Below are positions 17,615-25,730 of a DNA stretch of 64,000 bases, piece by piece. Within the stretch, counting starts at the first letter, position 1, and each line of letters begins with the position of its first letter. The stretch is from NCBI RefSeq assembly GCF_001682855.1, contig NZ_MAQW01000012.1:1181135-1245134 (forward strand), written 5' to 3'. The stretch comes from Bacillus sp. FJAT-27264 (GTDB lineage: Bacteria > Bacillota > Bacilli > Paenibacillales > Paenibacillaceae). The translations under genes were made by a program, and so were the position numbers. The notes under the pieces were generated by a model. The model saw only the letters and a list, made by a program, of their open reading frames with translations, searched no databases and was not told the origin of the DNA.

Positions 17615-18039
17615 GCAGGCCAATCCCCCTCATTTTCCCAACTATTATACAGGATGACTTGAGGGGGAACGGCATTCCATATGAAGTAACATCAACACAC
17701 AATGCTGCAATTAAACTTGAGTTCACTACAGGAACCTTAATCACATCCCTCGTTCCCTTCTCCACCTCACGCCTCCCGATAAACGACTCCGCGGACAGCG
17801 AAATTCCTTGGCTAGTAAACAGGAAAGCATAAATCTAGCCGTATACGGAAAAATAGTTGAATACTTGCATGCTGAGAGCCTCATTATATTTCCGCCCCAG
17901 ACCAACCTAAATACAGGCAATTATGTACAAAAAACGAACTGTGCCGATACAGATAGTCTTTTTAAGCATTGAACCAAGGACCACTCCGCTCTAAGATGAT
18001 GAAGACAATCATCATATAGAAGAAGGTAGGGACTGAACG
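17615..18039. other. 425-bp gene-free spacer
   Basis: No supported gene, hairpin or clear promoter apart from the ribosome site of the EamA gene. Short frames on both strands lack ribosome sites. Confidence 0.4.
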
Positions 18040-18945
18040 ATGAAACGATTAAACTACATGCTGCTCTTAGGCATCGGCCTGATCTGGGGTTCCCAATTCT
18101 TCTTTGTGGATCTCGTTATTGGCAATATTACGCCGATTACACTGGCGGCCAGCAAAGCTGTGCTGGGCACCATTACCCTTGCTGTACTGTATCTATTCAC
18201 AGGTAAAAAGGAGTCTACACCACTGCCAACGGGCACCTGGAAGTCCTTTATCCTGATCGGTTTGTTTGAAGCCGTGGTTCCCTTCGTCCTGATTGGCTGG
18301 GGACAGCAATACATCAATAGCAGCACCGCATCGATTTTGTTAGGTTCCATACCGATCTTCACCATTGTTTTTGTGAAAATCTTTGTACCCAGTGAGAAGG
18401 TATCCTGGCAAAAATGGCTGAGTGTACTGATCGGCTTTGCAGGCCTCTGCCTGCTGTTCGCTCCAGATCTATCATCGACGTCCTTGGCTGGAAAAGGGAG
18501 CTTTATCGGTTATGCCGCACTGCTCGGCGCCGCGGTCAGCTTCGCGGCTTCCCTGCTGCTGATCAAGCGCCTTCCACCCATATCGTCGATTCTGGCGATG
18601 CGCAACGTTCTGCTCTTGGCATCGGTTGTCCTTGTGCCGCTGGCCTTTATCTTTGAGGACCCAATGCATCTACATTTAAGTGGACAGCAGGTTCTATATG
18701 TCATCATCCTTGGGGTTTTTCATGCCGGTCTAGTGTACATGCTATACAACACACTGGTCAGACGAACCGGCGCCGCCTTCACATCGTTAACCAACTACCT
18801 GGTGCCATTGTTCGGCATCTTGCTCGGCACGTTGATCCTCGGCGATCACCTGGCCTGGACTTCCATCGCTGCGCTTGTTGTTATTCTGGCTTCTTTGGCA
18901 ATAGGCGAACTATCCGGCTCAGCGAAAGTCAAGCAAGCAGGCTGA
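18040..18945 (+). CDS. EamA/DMT-family transporter
   Basis: The 301-residue product has ten predicted membrane helices in two homologous halves (EamA repeats). The first begins with LGIGLIWGSQFFFVDLVIG; the second has the usual NYLVPLFGILLGTLILGD end. DMT proteins export metabolites such as amino acids or act in drug efflux; the substrate is not visible. AGAAGG and GGGA precede the ATG. It stands alone, followed by a tandem repeat region. Confidence 0.87.
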   Translation: MKRLNYMLLLGIGLIWGSQFFFVDLVIGNITPITLAASKAVLGTITLAVLYLFTGKKESTPLPTGTWKSFILIGLFEAVVPFVLIGWGQQYINSSTASILLGSIPIFTIVFVKIFVPSEKVSWQKWLSVLIGFAGLCLLFAPDLSSTSLAGKGSFIGYAALLGAAVSFAASLLLIKRLPPISSILAMRNVLLLASVVLVPLAFIFEDPMHLHLSGQQVLYVIILGVFHAGLVYMLYNTLVRRTGAAFTSLTNYLVPLFGILLGTLILGDHLAWTSIAALVVILASLAIGELSGSAKVKQAG

Positions 18946-18973
18946 TTCCTCAACATTAGGGCTGTGGCAACAG

Positions 18974-19110
18974 ATGCAACTGTTAACGGTAGAAGTAGCC
19001 GATATCGTTAGGTGCAACTGTTAGCGGCAGATGTAGCAGATACTGATAGGTGTAACCGTTAGTGCCAGATGTAGCCGATACCGATAGTTAAAACCGTTAG
19101 CGACATGTAC
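18974..19110. repeat. Tandem 38-bp repeat, 3.6 copies
   Basis: Units begin at 18974, 19012, 19050 and 19088 (the last partial), each following the pattern (g/a)TGCAACTGTTAGCGG, CAGATGTAGCCGATA, CTGATAG with scattered substitutions. The period is exactly 38 bases. No frame runs through it usefully; it lies between convergent genes. Confidence 0.75.
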
Positions 19111-19119
19111 AACAAAAAA

Positions 19120-19151
19120 ACCGGGAAGCGTGTAATCACACGCCTCCCGGT
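19120..19151 (-). terminator. Strong terminator of the AHSA1-ArsR operon
   Basis: ACCGGGAAGCGTGT pairs with ACACGCCTCCCGGT with one mismatch. On the minus strand the stem is followed by seven T, four bases past the ArsR stop. Confidence 0.9.
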
Positions 19152-19154
19152 TCT

Positions 19155-19487
19155 TTAGTTATCATTAGTATCAGACTCGACAAAGTCTTTAAGAGCCAGT
19201 AATTTATTGGACCAGTATTGTTCAAAAAAGGTCAGCCATTCCTGCAGCTCCGCCAAAGGCTCCGGCTGAAGTCTGTACCGGGTCTCCCGTCCGACTTTCT
19301 GGCTGCTGACCAGCTGTGCATCGGACAGAACCTGCAGATGCTTATTGACAGCCGTTCGGCTGATCGGGTAGCAATCGGTAATAGATGCAATGGACATTTC
19401 CTTATCCGCTAGCAGCTTCAACAAACTGCGACGGGTAGGATCTGCGATCGCTTGAAACACATCATGACCAGATTCTGCGACTGGCAT
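19155..19487 (-). CDS. ArsR-family transcriptional regulator
   Basis: The 110-residue winged-helix protein has the ArsR core FQAIADPTRRSLLKLLADKE, recognition helix ISRTAVNKHLQVL and wing REVTRYRL-like GRETRYRLQ. No metal-binding cysteines are present, so it is of the non-metal type commonly paired with AHSA1/SRPBCC genes. Its ATG is one base past the stop of that upstream gene, so the two are co-transcribed. It probably regulates this small operon. Confidence 0.9.
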   Translation of the reverse strand: MPVAESGHDVFQAIADPTRRSLLKLLADKEMSIASITDCYPISRTAVNKHLQVLSDAQLVSSQKVGRETRYRLQPEPLAELQEWLTFFEQYWSNKLLALKDFVESDTNDN

Positions 19488-19488
19488 A

Positions 19489-19911
19489 TTAAGCCTCGAG
19501 GTAGGCAGGAAGCTTCTCCTGCACGATTTTCTCCCAACCGCTGTTCATGAAGCCACGGACGATTGGATGCGGTTGTCCAAATTCGGTCATCTTGTTCGGG
19601 TCCCATCCAGAATGAATCAGGGTAAATTCTGTCTTGCCGTCAATTTCTTTCAATTCAAAAGCCAGGTGCCAATCCTTACCCCAGTTGAAACCAACCCGGT
19701 TCGGCGGATCAAGCTCCGTTACTTTACAAGGCGAATCGCCATATGGCCCTGCATGCAGAATGAATTCATGTCCTAGTACAGGTTCAAATGTACTTGGCAT
19801 CCACCATGCAGCTATTCCTTCTGCCGTAGCAACAGCCTTCCATACTTTATCGATTGGAGCATTAAGAACAATAGTCTGACGGATTTCTGGCAATGATTCC
19901 TGAGTTGACAT
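19489..19911 (-). CDS. SRPBCC (AHSA1-like) domain protein
   Basis: The 140-residue product is a START-like helix-grip fold of the Aha1 C-terminal family: TIVLNAPIDKVWKAVATAEG at the start, WWMPSTFEP, NWGKDWHLAFELKEI and the long C-terminal helix VRGFMNSGWEKIVQEKLPAYL. Bacterial members bind hydrophobic ligands in a pocket; no enzymatic role is clear. It is the first gene of a two-gene operon with the ArsR regulator. Confidence 0.88.
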   Translation of the reverse strand: MSTQESLPEIRQTIVLNAPIDKVWKAVATAEGIAAWWMPSTFEPVLGHEFILHAGPYGDSPCKVTELDPPNRVGFNWGKDWHLAFELKEIDGKTEFTLIHSGWDPNKMTEFGQPHPIVRGFMNSGWEKIVQEKLPAYLEA

Positions 19912-19989
19912 AACTGGCCTCCAGTATTTAATTTAACACCATTTGGGTTTACATCGAATTATAACACCTTTAGGTGTTATGTCAATTCA

Positions 19990-21129
19990 CTATTGTTCCA
20001 GTGCAGTATTCGTCTTCCCTGCTTCTCGCAGCATCAGTAAGCCAATGAACAAAGCCGCAGCGCCAATAATAATCAGCAACGCCCCAATCTCCAGACTGAA
20101 AGCAGTCAACGACCCCCCGCGGAACCCCATTCCGCGAATGAGACGGTTAAGCCAATTCATTGGCAAAGCCCAGGCGGAGATTTGAAAAGCTTTCGGGAAC
20201 GCAAGCGGACTCAGCTGAATACCCGTCACCAGAAAGGAAGGGTACAGTACAATACTGGTCCGGGAACCGACCTTGGAAATATCTTTCGCAGAATACCCTA
20301 GAAGCATTCCAAGCATTGATAAGGCAAATGAATAGACCAATAACGGGATCAAGAATAGAAACGGTGAAGCCTCAAAGCGCATACTGCCTAACTGTTTAAG
20401 GAGTCCGTAGCTTAGGCATAAGGACAGTGCACTTAGTACAGCGTAGGGAACGCTGCGGAGCCACAGCTGTGCCGGATTGCCGCCACCTGCGAACAGTCTC
20501 CCTTCCCGTCTGAGCCGTGGTGCAACAGAACCCGCAGCAGTAGTAGTAATCATTAGGACGACGATATTTACGAAGCCCAGGACCATAAAGCTGACATAGC
20601 TTGTGGTCGGGTTGTACAGCATTCGTTGTTGAAGGGCTAACGGAGACACCAGTCCCTTGGAAGCGTCGGCATCCATTCCACTTTGGCCCAGCCGGGTCAG
20701 GGAGATGGTCGTATTTTCCGTCTGGATGACCTCAGAAATCGCGGTTCGGATACCCGTTAATCCGGAAGGCATGGAATTATCCATTAGTATGCCGATATTT
20801 GAAGATTTCCCCTGCAGCTGGCGCAGCTCTAATTGGCTTGGCAGCATAATAACCGCTACTGCTTTTTCGTTAGCCAGTAATGTATCAGGGTCCATTCGAT
20901 TAGGAAAAACATTCGTGACCTTCATATACTGGGATGCATTCAATTTAGAAATTAGCGACCGGGAGTAGGCACTGTGATCCTCATCAATTACGACCACGGG
21001 CGACTTGTTAATCTGATTATGGGAGAACATTAAACCAAAGAACAGGGCCGCAATTAACGGAGCGATGAAAATCATCCTAACATACTTACTGCCCGCTACG
21101 AATTTCCACTCGTCAATTAGCGAGTTCAT
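19990..21129 (-). CDS. ABC-2 type permease (YhhJ/YbhS-like exporter subunit)
   Basis: The product (379 residues) has one N-terminal helix (MIFIAPLIAALFFGLMF), a large extracytoplasmic domain (about 35-180, with VVVIDEDHSAYSRSLI) and five C-terminal helices, the shape of ABC-2 exporter permeases. GGAGG lies nine bases before the ATG at 21129; the frame could also use a TTG at 21132. It overlaps the membrane-fusion gene by 17 bases. No ATPase gene is in this unit, so it must borrow one or act otherwise. Confidence 0.85.
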   Translation of the reverse strand: MNSLIDEWKFVAGSKYVRMIFIAPLIAALFFGLMFSHNQINKSPVVVIDEDHSAYSRSLISKLNASQYMKVTNVFPNRMDPDTLLANEKAVAVIMLPSQLELRQLQGKSSNIGILMDNSMPSGLTGIRTAISEVIQTENTTISLTRLGQSGMDADASKGLVSPLALQQRMLYNPTTSYVSFMVLGFVNIVVLMITTTAAGSVAPRLRREGRLFAGGGNPAQLWLRSVPYAVLSALSLCLSYGLLKQLGSMRFEASPFLFLIPLLVYSFALSMLGMLLGYSAKDISKVGSRTSIVLYPSFLVTGIQLSPLAFPKAFQISAWALPMNWLNRLIRGMGFRGGSLTAFSLEIGALLIIIGAAALFIGLLMLREAGKTNTALEQ

Positions 21130-21745
21130 CAAGATCGACCTCCGCTGTCATGCCGGGAAGCAGTTCAGCCTTGGCATCCATAGATATTCTGACCAGGAAC
21201 ATGCTTAAATCAGCTTGCCCTTTCTCACGTGTCATTCGCAGGCTAGCAAATTGTGGCGCAGTCGCTATGGAAGCTACCACACCCTCGGCCTCGGCAGGCT
21301 CATCCAAATTACGGAAATGAACAGTAACATTCTGATTTAGCTTAAGCTTTTGAATAACCTCTTCTTGGACATATAGATCGGTATAATATGTGTTCTTTTG
21401 CAGGAGTGCTACCGGCATTCTGGGCTGAAGCTTATCTCCTGGCTTGACTACCAGTCTGCTAAGCTGACCCTCTCCCGGCGACACGATATCCGCTTCCGCA
21501 CCATCTACCGTCTGAACCGTGAACAGACTTTGCCCCTGCTTAACGGAATCGCCTACGGCCGCGTTGACCGCTACAATGGCACCCGGACTTTTATCATAAA
21601 GGACTGTTGTCTGCTCCGCCTCAAGTACACCCTGTTTTCTATGCTCTGCCTGAGTCACAGCATCCTTGCCCTTGACAGTTAAAAGTATGCCTCCTGCGAT
21701 CAATATAACCGCCAAACCAATAGATAAACCTGCTTTCAATTTCAT
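21113..21745 (-). CDS. HlyD-type membrane-fusion protein
   Basis: The 210-residue product has an N-terminal membrane helix (GLSIGLAVILIAGGILLTV), a biotinyl-lipoyl-like half (SPGAIVAVNAAVGDSVKQGQ, then DIVSPGEGQLSRLVVKPGDK) and a beta-barrel part (NQNVTVHFRNLDEP). It is short compared with usual HlyD proteins: the coiled-coil hairpin is missing, as in many Gram-positive forms. It is translationally coupled to the ABC-2 permease and probably assists that exporter. Confidence 0.85.
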   Translation of the reverse strand: MKLKAGLSIGLAVILIAGGILLTVKGKDAVTQAEHRKQGVLEAEQTTVLYDKSPGAIVAVNAAVGDSVKQGQSLFTVQTVDGAEADIVSPGEGQLSRLVVKPGDKLQPRMPVALLQKNTYYTDLYVQEEVIQKLKLNQNVTVHFRNLDEPAEAEGVVASIATAPQFASLRMTREKGQADLSMFLVRISMDAKAELLPGMTAEVDLDELAN

Positions 21746-21775
21746 TATTATGACTCCCCTTTGATCTGATCATTT

Positions 21776-23164
21776 CTATGCGTGAATCTTAACTTTCCTG
21801 GCAGCACTTTCGGCAGCCTCCATAATCACTTCCCCCAAAGTAGGATGGGGATGAATTGTCATTGCAAGGTCTAGGGCAGTAGCCCCCATCTCAATCGCCA
21901 ATCCCAGCTCCGAAATAAGAGTGGAGGCCTCTACACCAACGATTTGCGCACCTACTACAACCCCCGAGTCCGCATCGGCAATGATTTTTACGAATCCATC
22001 CACAGCCTTCAGGGCCAAAGCTCTGCCATTAATAGAAAATGGTGATTTGCCGATGACCACGGATATCCCTTTCGCCCGGGCTTCCGTCTCACTCAAGCCA
22101 ACGCTTGTTAACTCTGGTTCGGAAAAGACGACCAGCGGCAGAGCTTTGTAATCGACTATGGACGCTGTATGTCCTGCAATGGCCTCGGCTGCAATTTTCG
22201 CTTCATAAGAAGCCTTATGTGCAAGCGCGGGACCGGCCGTAATATCACCAATCGCAAAGATATTCGGGATGGCCGTCCGACATTGTGCGTCAACCTCGAT
22301 CAGGCCTCTATTCGTAACCTGCAAGCCAATGCGGTCCAGACCCAGATTTCCGTCTGTATTCGGCTTTCTGCCAACAGTAATCAACGCGTATTCTACGGTC
22401 AACTGATGCTGCTCCTGGTCTTTTGAATAATGGAGTGTGATGGTGTTCTCACCCTGGTCAGCTTTAGCAGCGATCGCCCCGGTGATGATCTGGATACCGT
22501 CTGCCTTCAGCTGTTTGATCACTGGCGCCGCAAGCTCCGCCTCGAATCCTGGCAGCACTTGCCCTCCACCTTCGAGAATCGTAACTTTAGTTCCAAACTT
22601 GGCAAACATCTGACCGAGCTCCACGCCGATGTAACCTCCCCCGATGATGGCCAGACTCTGTGGAATCTCGGAGAGTGACAATGCCCCGGTCGAGGTGAGG
22701 ATACGTCCGCCGAACGGCAGTGATGGCAGCTCAATCGGACGGGAGCCTGTGGCCAGAATGGCATTTTTAAACGTAACAACCTGTTCTTGCCCATCCTTAG
22801 TAATGCGCGCAGTGTGTTCATCTAGCAGGCTCGCTTCGCCTTCCAGAACAGTGACATCGGCAGATTTCATCAAGTAACCTACGCCACCCGACTGCTTGTT
22901 CACAACTGCCTGCTTGAATGCCTGGGCACCTGCAAAGGAAGCTGCGGCATCCACGGTTGCCCATTCTCTGAATGCACTAAAACGATGTGACTCGGCAATC
23001 AACGCTTTGGAGGGAATACAGCCCACATGGGTGCAGACACCGCCAAGACGATCACGTTCGACAACCGCCGTCTTCAATCCGAGCTGGGCGGAACGCTGGG
23101 CTGCCACATATCCCCCTGGACCTGATCCAATAACTAATGTATCCACCACTTCAACCTGACTCAT
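21776..23164 (-). CDS. lpdA: Dihydrolipoamide dehydrogenase (E3)
   Basis: The 462-residue flavoprotein has FAD motif VIGSGPGGYVAA near the N-terminus, redox-active CTHVGCIPSKAL (CxxxxC), NAD motif AIIGGGYIGVELGQM, the second FAD motif FAIGDITAGPALAHKA and the C-terminal HPHPTLGE with the catalytic His-Glu dyad. It re-oxidises lipoyl groups of 2-oxoacid dehydrogenase or glycine cleavage complexes. Unusually, no E1, E2 or lipoyl gene is adjacent. GGGGG stands eight bases before the ATG at 23164. It is divergent from a TetR gene with near-palindromic sites in the spacer, so it appears to be a separately controlled extra copy. Confidence 0.9.
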   Translation of the reverse strand: MSQVEVVDTLVIGSGPGGYVAAQRSAQLGLKTAVVERDRLGGVCTHVGCIPSKALIAESHRFSAFREWATVDAAASFAGAQAFKQAVVNKQSGGVGYLMKSADVTVLEGEASLLDEHTARITKDGQEQVVTFKNAILATGSRPIELPSLPFGGRILTSTGALSLSEIPQSLAIIGGGYIGVELGQMFAKFGTKVTILEGGGQVLPGFEAELAAPVIKQLKADGIQIITGAIAAKADQGENTITLHYSKDQEQHQLTVEYALITVGRKPNTDGNLGLDRIGLQVTNRGLIEVDAQCRTAIPNIFAIGDITAGPALAHKASYEAKIAAEAIAGHTASIVDYKALPLVVFSEPELTSVGLSETEARAKGISVVIGKSPFSINGRALALKAVDGFVKIIADADSGVVVGAQIVGVEASTLISELGLAIEMGATALDLAMTIHPHPTLGEVIMEAAESAARKVKIHA

Positions 23165-23194
23165 GTTTGTTACCCCCAATCCTTTATTTTTAAA

Positions 23195-23212
23195 ATATTA
23201 TGATCGTAATAT
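23195..23212. promoter_or_regulatory. Operator-like palindrome on the lpdA side
   Basis: ATATTATGATCGTAATAT is palindromic at 16 of 18 positions and shares ATTATGAT with the site at 23301-23319. It lies in the lpdA leader, just downstream of a possible leftward promoter (TTGACG, about 17 bases, TAATAA). Binding by the TetR protein is inferred. Confidence 0.5.
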
Positions 23213-23289
23213 ATTATTATCATCATATTTTAAAATCGTCAATAGCCCAGTTTATTGTTTTTCATGAAAGGCATGCAGGTTGAGACAAT

Positions 23290-23318
23290 TTGACACCCTT
23301 TATTATGATGATTATAAT
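23290..23318 (+). promoter_or_regulatory. Consensus sigma-A promoter of the tetR gene
   Basis: TTGACA at 23290-23295 and TATAAT at 23313-23318 are both perfect and separated by exactly 17 bases. It points toward the TetR gene starting at 23360. Confidence 0.85.
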
Positions 23319-23319
23319 A
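23301..23319. promoter_or_regulatory. Operator-like palindrome overlapping the tetR -10
   Basis: TATTATGATGATTATAATA is palindromic at 16 of 19 positions and covers the spacer and -10 of the consensus promoter. A bound repressor would occlude RNA polymerase, fitting autorepression by the TetR protein. Confidence 0.55.
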
Positions 23320-23359
23320 TTTTAAGATTTCATCAATATTTAACAACGGAGTGATGGCC

Positions 23360-23926
23360 ATGCCTTATCCCGAAGGACATAAGTTAAAGGTTCGCGGTAA
23401 AATCATCGAAAGTGCAGCCCAGGCTTTTCGTACCCATGGCATCCGTGAGATTAGTGTTCCCTCCATTATGAAAGGGGCCGGACTGACCCACGGAGGATTC
23501 TACTCACACTTTGAAAATAAAGAACAGCTAGTGGCCGAAGTCTGCCGGTATGCCATCAGTGACACGATTGCGCTTTTGCAAAAAGCTGCCGATGAGGAAA
23601 CGCAAATCCCTAAGATTCATGCGGTTATCCATTACTATCTGAGCCAGCATCACCGCGACCGGACAGAGATGGGCTGCATCCTGCCCGCGCTTTCCAGCGA
23701 AATATCCCGGGCTTCAGAAGAAGTCCGGCATATTTTCACCCAAGAGCTGGGGCGAATGATCGACTTTATCTCCACTATTGCAGAGGTGGACAAGTCCGTC
23801 GGCAGCGCGCTGCTCAGTACCATGGTTGGTACGGTTGTATTGGCCCGTTCTGTTAACGATGCCGAGTTGAGTGACAGCCTGCTGGCAGCAGGCAAACAGC
23901 AGGCTAAAGCGCTGCTGGCTGCGTGA
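23360..23926 (+). CDS. TetR/AcrR-family regulator
   Basis: The product (188 residues) has the usual N-terminal DNA-binding domain: KIIESAAQAFRTHGIREISV, then MKGAGLTHGGFYSHFENKEQL (recognition helix with the YSHF pattern), followed by an all-helical ligand domain. TetR with GLTHGGFYSHF is typical of the group acting on small reactive organic compounds. GGAG stands eight bases before the ATG at 23360; alternative starts at 23351 and 23354 lack spacing. It probably represses itself and the divergent lpdA. Confidence 0.88.
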   Translation: MPYPEGHKLKVRGKIIESAAQAFRTHGIREISVPSIMKGAGLTHGGFYSHFENKEQLVAEVCRYAISDTIALLQKAADEETQIPKIHAVIHYYLSQHHRDRTEMGCILPALSSEISRASEEVRHIFTQELGRMIDFISTIAEVDKSVGSALLSTMVGTVVLARSVNDAELSDSLLAAGKQQAKALLAA

Positions 23927-24020
23927 GTGGTAGGCTTGCTGCTAGCTAAGCACCGCTTACAGCGTATGCAGCAGACTAACGGCTAGCTAAAGCGCCGCTG
24001 CTCGCTGCGTATGCGGCCTG
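23901..24020. repeat. Three degenerate echoes of the tetR 3' end
   Basis: Segments near 23901-23930, 23943-23974 and 23981-24020 share the pattern GCTAAAGCGC(T/C)GCTG...GCTGCGTATG(C)G(C). The first is the coding 3' end, the others lie beyond the stop. This looks like slippage or local duplication. Confidence 0.4.
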
Positions 24021-24120
24021 ATGATTGTGCAAAAATCTCACTGGTGAGTGATCCCATCAAGCATTGAGCGTCGGGGATTGAACAATAGGCCCACATGACT
24101 TACCAACAACACCCAACAAT

Positions 24121-24148
24121 AAAAAATCTCCCCTATACAACGGAGAGA
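24121..24148 (-). terminator. Terminator of the esterase operon
   Basis: On the minus strand TCTCTCC and GGGGAGA pair (one wobble) and run into six T, about 40 bases past the esterase stop. Confidence 0.6.
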
Positions 24149-24190
24149 CTAGAAAGATCATTGCTATTTCTTACTTAACTAATTTAAATG

Positions 24191-25135
24191 TCATTTATGG
24201 AGAGCCCGCCTCAATGCGTCGATATATTGCACAAAGGTACGTTCACTGATTTCCGCTGAAGGAGCCACAACTTCAAATCCGTGAAAGCCTCCCGGATACA
24301 GATGAAACTCCGTTGGAACGCCAGCTTGGCAAAGCCGAGTTACATAATCAATCGTTTCATCCCGGAATGGTTCTAATTGTGCGATACACGTATAGGTAGG
24401 CGGTAAGCCTGACAAGTCAACTGCGCGATTTGGGGCCGCATAAGGCGACACTTCCCCCCTATGATTTTCACCCAAATAGGCTTTCCATCCCCGTAAAGTT
24501 AATTCCCTATTCCAAATTCGGGGATCTGTAATCTCATAACTGGATGATGTCGTATTCCGGTCATCAATCATCGGATAGAGCGGCATTTGAAATATAATCG
24601 ATGGCCCCTTGCGATCTCTGGCCAACAAAGCGAGTCCCGCCGCTAATCCCCCGCCCGCACTGTTACCCGCAACCGCAATACGTGATGCATCCACTTTTAG
24701 ACTTGTAGCATTCTCAGAGAACCATGTCAAAGCGGCATAGCAGTCTTCCAATGGACCAGGAAACGGCGTTTCAGGCGGCAAGCGATAATCTACGGAGACG
24801 ATAACACAGTGGGCTTCCTTCACAAAACGCACGCAGAGCTCATCATTCATTTCCGGGAGACCAACGACATAGCCACCGCCATGTATCCACAGACTTCCAG
24901 GAAGTATTTCGTTTCTTACGGCTGGTTCATAAATTCGCACACGAAGATCAGGATCTCCGGCAGCCCCTGGAATCATGCGATCCGTTATCGTGACCGCTTC
25001 ATCCACATAAGGCTTAGCTGTAAAGAATGCTTGCAAATTTTTTCGAGTCACATAAAAATCTGCATTCAAGTTAGGCATACCCTCTAATACAACACCTATT
25101 TCAGAATCCCAAACCGGTTCCAACTTCTTATCCAT
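24191..25135 (-). CDS. Alpha/beta hydrolase of the hormone-sensitive-lipase (acetyl esterase) family
   Basis: The 314-residue enzyme has the oxyanion-hole motif WIHGGGYVVG, the nucleophile elbow VAGNSAGGGLAAG, and the acid/base pair in ETIDYVTRL and YPGGFHGFE (histidine). These are marks of family IV (HSL) esterases acting on short-chain esters. No signal peptide. AGGAGG precedes the ATG. It follows the NTF2-like gene by about 40 bases, so a two-gene operon is likely. Confidence 0.9.
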   Translation of the reverse strand: MDKKLEPVWDSEIGVVLEGMPNLNADFYVTRKNLQAFFTAKPYVDEAVTITDRMIPGAAGDPDLRVRIYEPAVRNEILPGSLWIHGGGYVVGLPEMNDELCVRFVKEAHCVIVSVDYRLPPETPFPGPLEDCYAALTWFSENATSLKVDASRIAVAGNSAGGGLAAGLALLARDRKGPSIIFQMPLYPMIDDRNTTSSSYEITDPRIWNRELTLRGWKAYLGENHRGEVSPYAAPNRAVDLSGLPPTYTCIAQLEPFRDETIDYVTRLCQAGVPTEFHLYPGGFHGFEVVAPSAEISERTFVQYIDALRRALHK

Positions 25136-25176
25136 TTCACTTCTCCTCCTTGGCCGAAATCGTCACTTCCCCCTTG

Positions 25177-25608
25177 TTAACCTGTAACAATTTCGCCATT
25201 CCAGCCCGAAGATATCGGCATAGAGGAATGTTCGTGTATGACTTTCCACTGCCCGTTTTGTTTTTCAAAACAATTTGTCTGACGAATAAGCATAGGAGGT
25301 TTGACAGTCCCATCTTTAGTTACCAAATTCCAGCTTTGAACGGACCAAACAACACCCATATCGCCGTTTATGATGGTATCAATTTGCATAATGTCAACTT
25401 TAAATGATTTTAATTGACTGAATGCTTTATCGAATTCTTCATATGCAGGCTTAATGCCTTTTGAGGCAAAAGGAGCAATATCAAACCAAACCGCATTGTC
25501 AGCCCAATGCTTCGTACTTTGTGCTCCAGTCATCGATTTTGACATTTCCTCAACAATAGAGATAAGGATCTCTTTATCTTTTTCCGTATTCATAAAATTG
25601 TTTTCCAT
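25177..25608 (-). CDS. NTF2-like (SnoaL/DUF4440-type) protein
   Basis: The product (143 residues) has a cone-shaped NTF2-like pattern: helical N-terminus, HWADNAVWFDIAPFASKGIK, then alternating strands GVVWSVQSWNLVTKDGTVK and QTNCFEKQNGQWKVIHEHSS. Members are small enzymes or binding proteins, often with polyketide- or steroid-like ligands. Either of two adjacent ATG codons could start it; AAGGAG sits six bases before the second. It precedes the esterase gene. Confidence 0.8.
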   Translation of the reverse strand: MENNFMNTEKDKEILISIVEEMSKSMTGAQSTKHWADNAVWFDIAPFASKGIKPAYEEFDKAFSQLKSFKVDIMQIDTIINGDMGVVWSVQSWNLVTKDGTVKPPMLIRQTNCFEKQNGQWKVIHEHSSMPISSGWNGEIVTG

Positions 25609-25730
25609 CATGTTCTCCTTTTCAAAACAGGTATTATTCCCACTATACTGATTTAACTTAGGATTCTAACAATAGGGCTAGGTCACTATAAATTAAGCTC
25701 TAACAGATCCCCAGCAGAACTATACCGAGC

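Noticed and set aside
18974..19110. Possible CRISPR array in the 38-bp repeats
   Set aside because: Units abut directly with no unique spacers and no cas gene is present; it is a simple tandem repeat.
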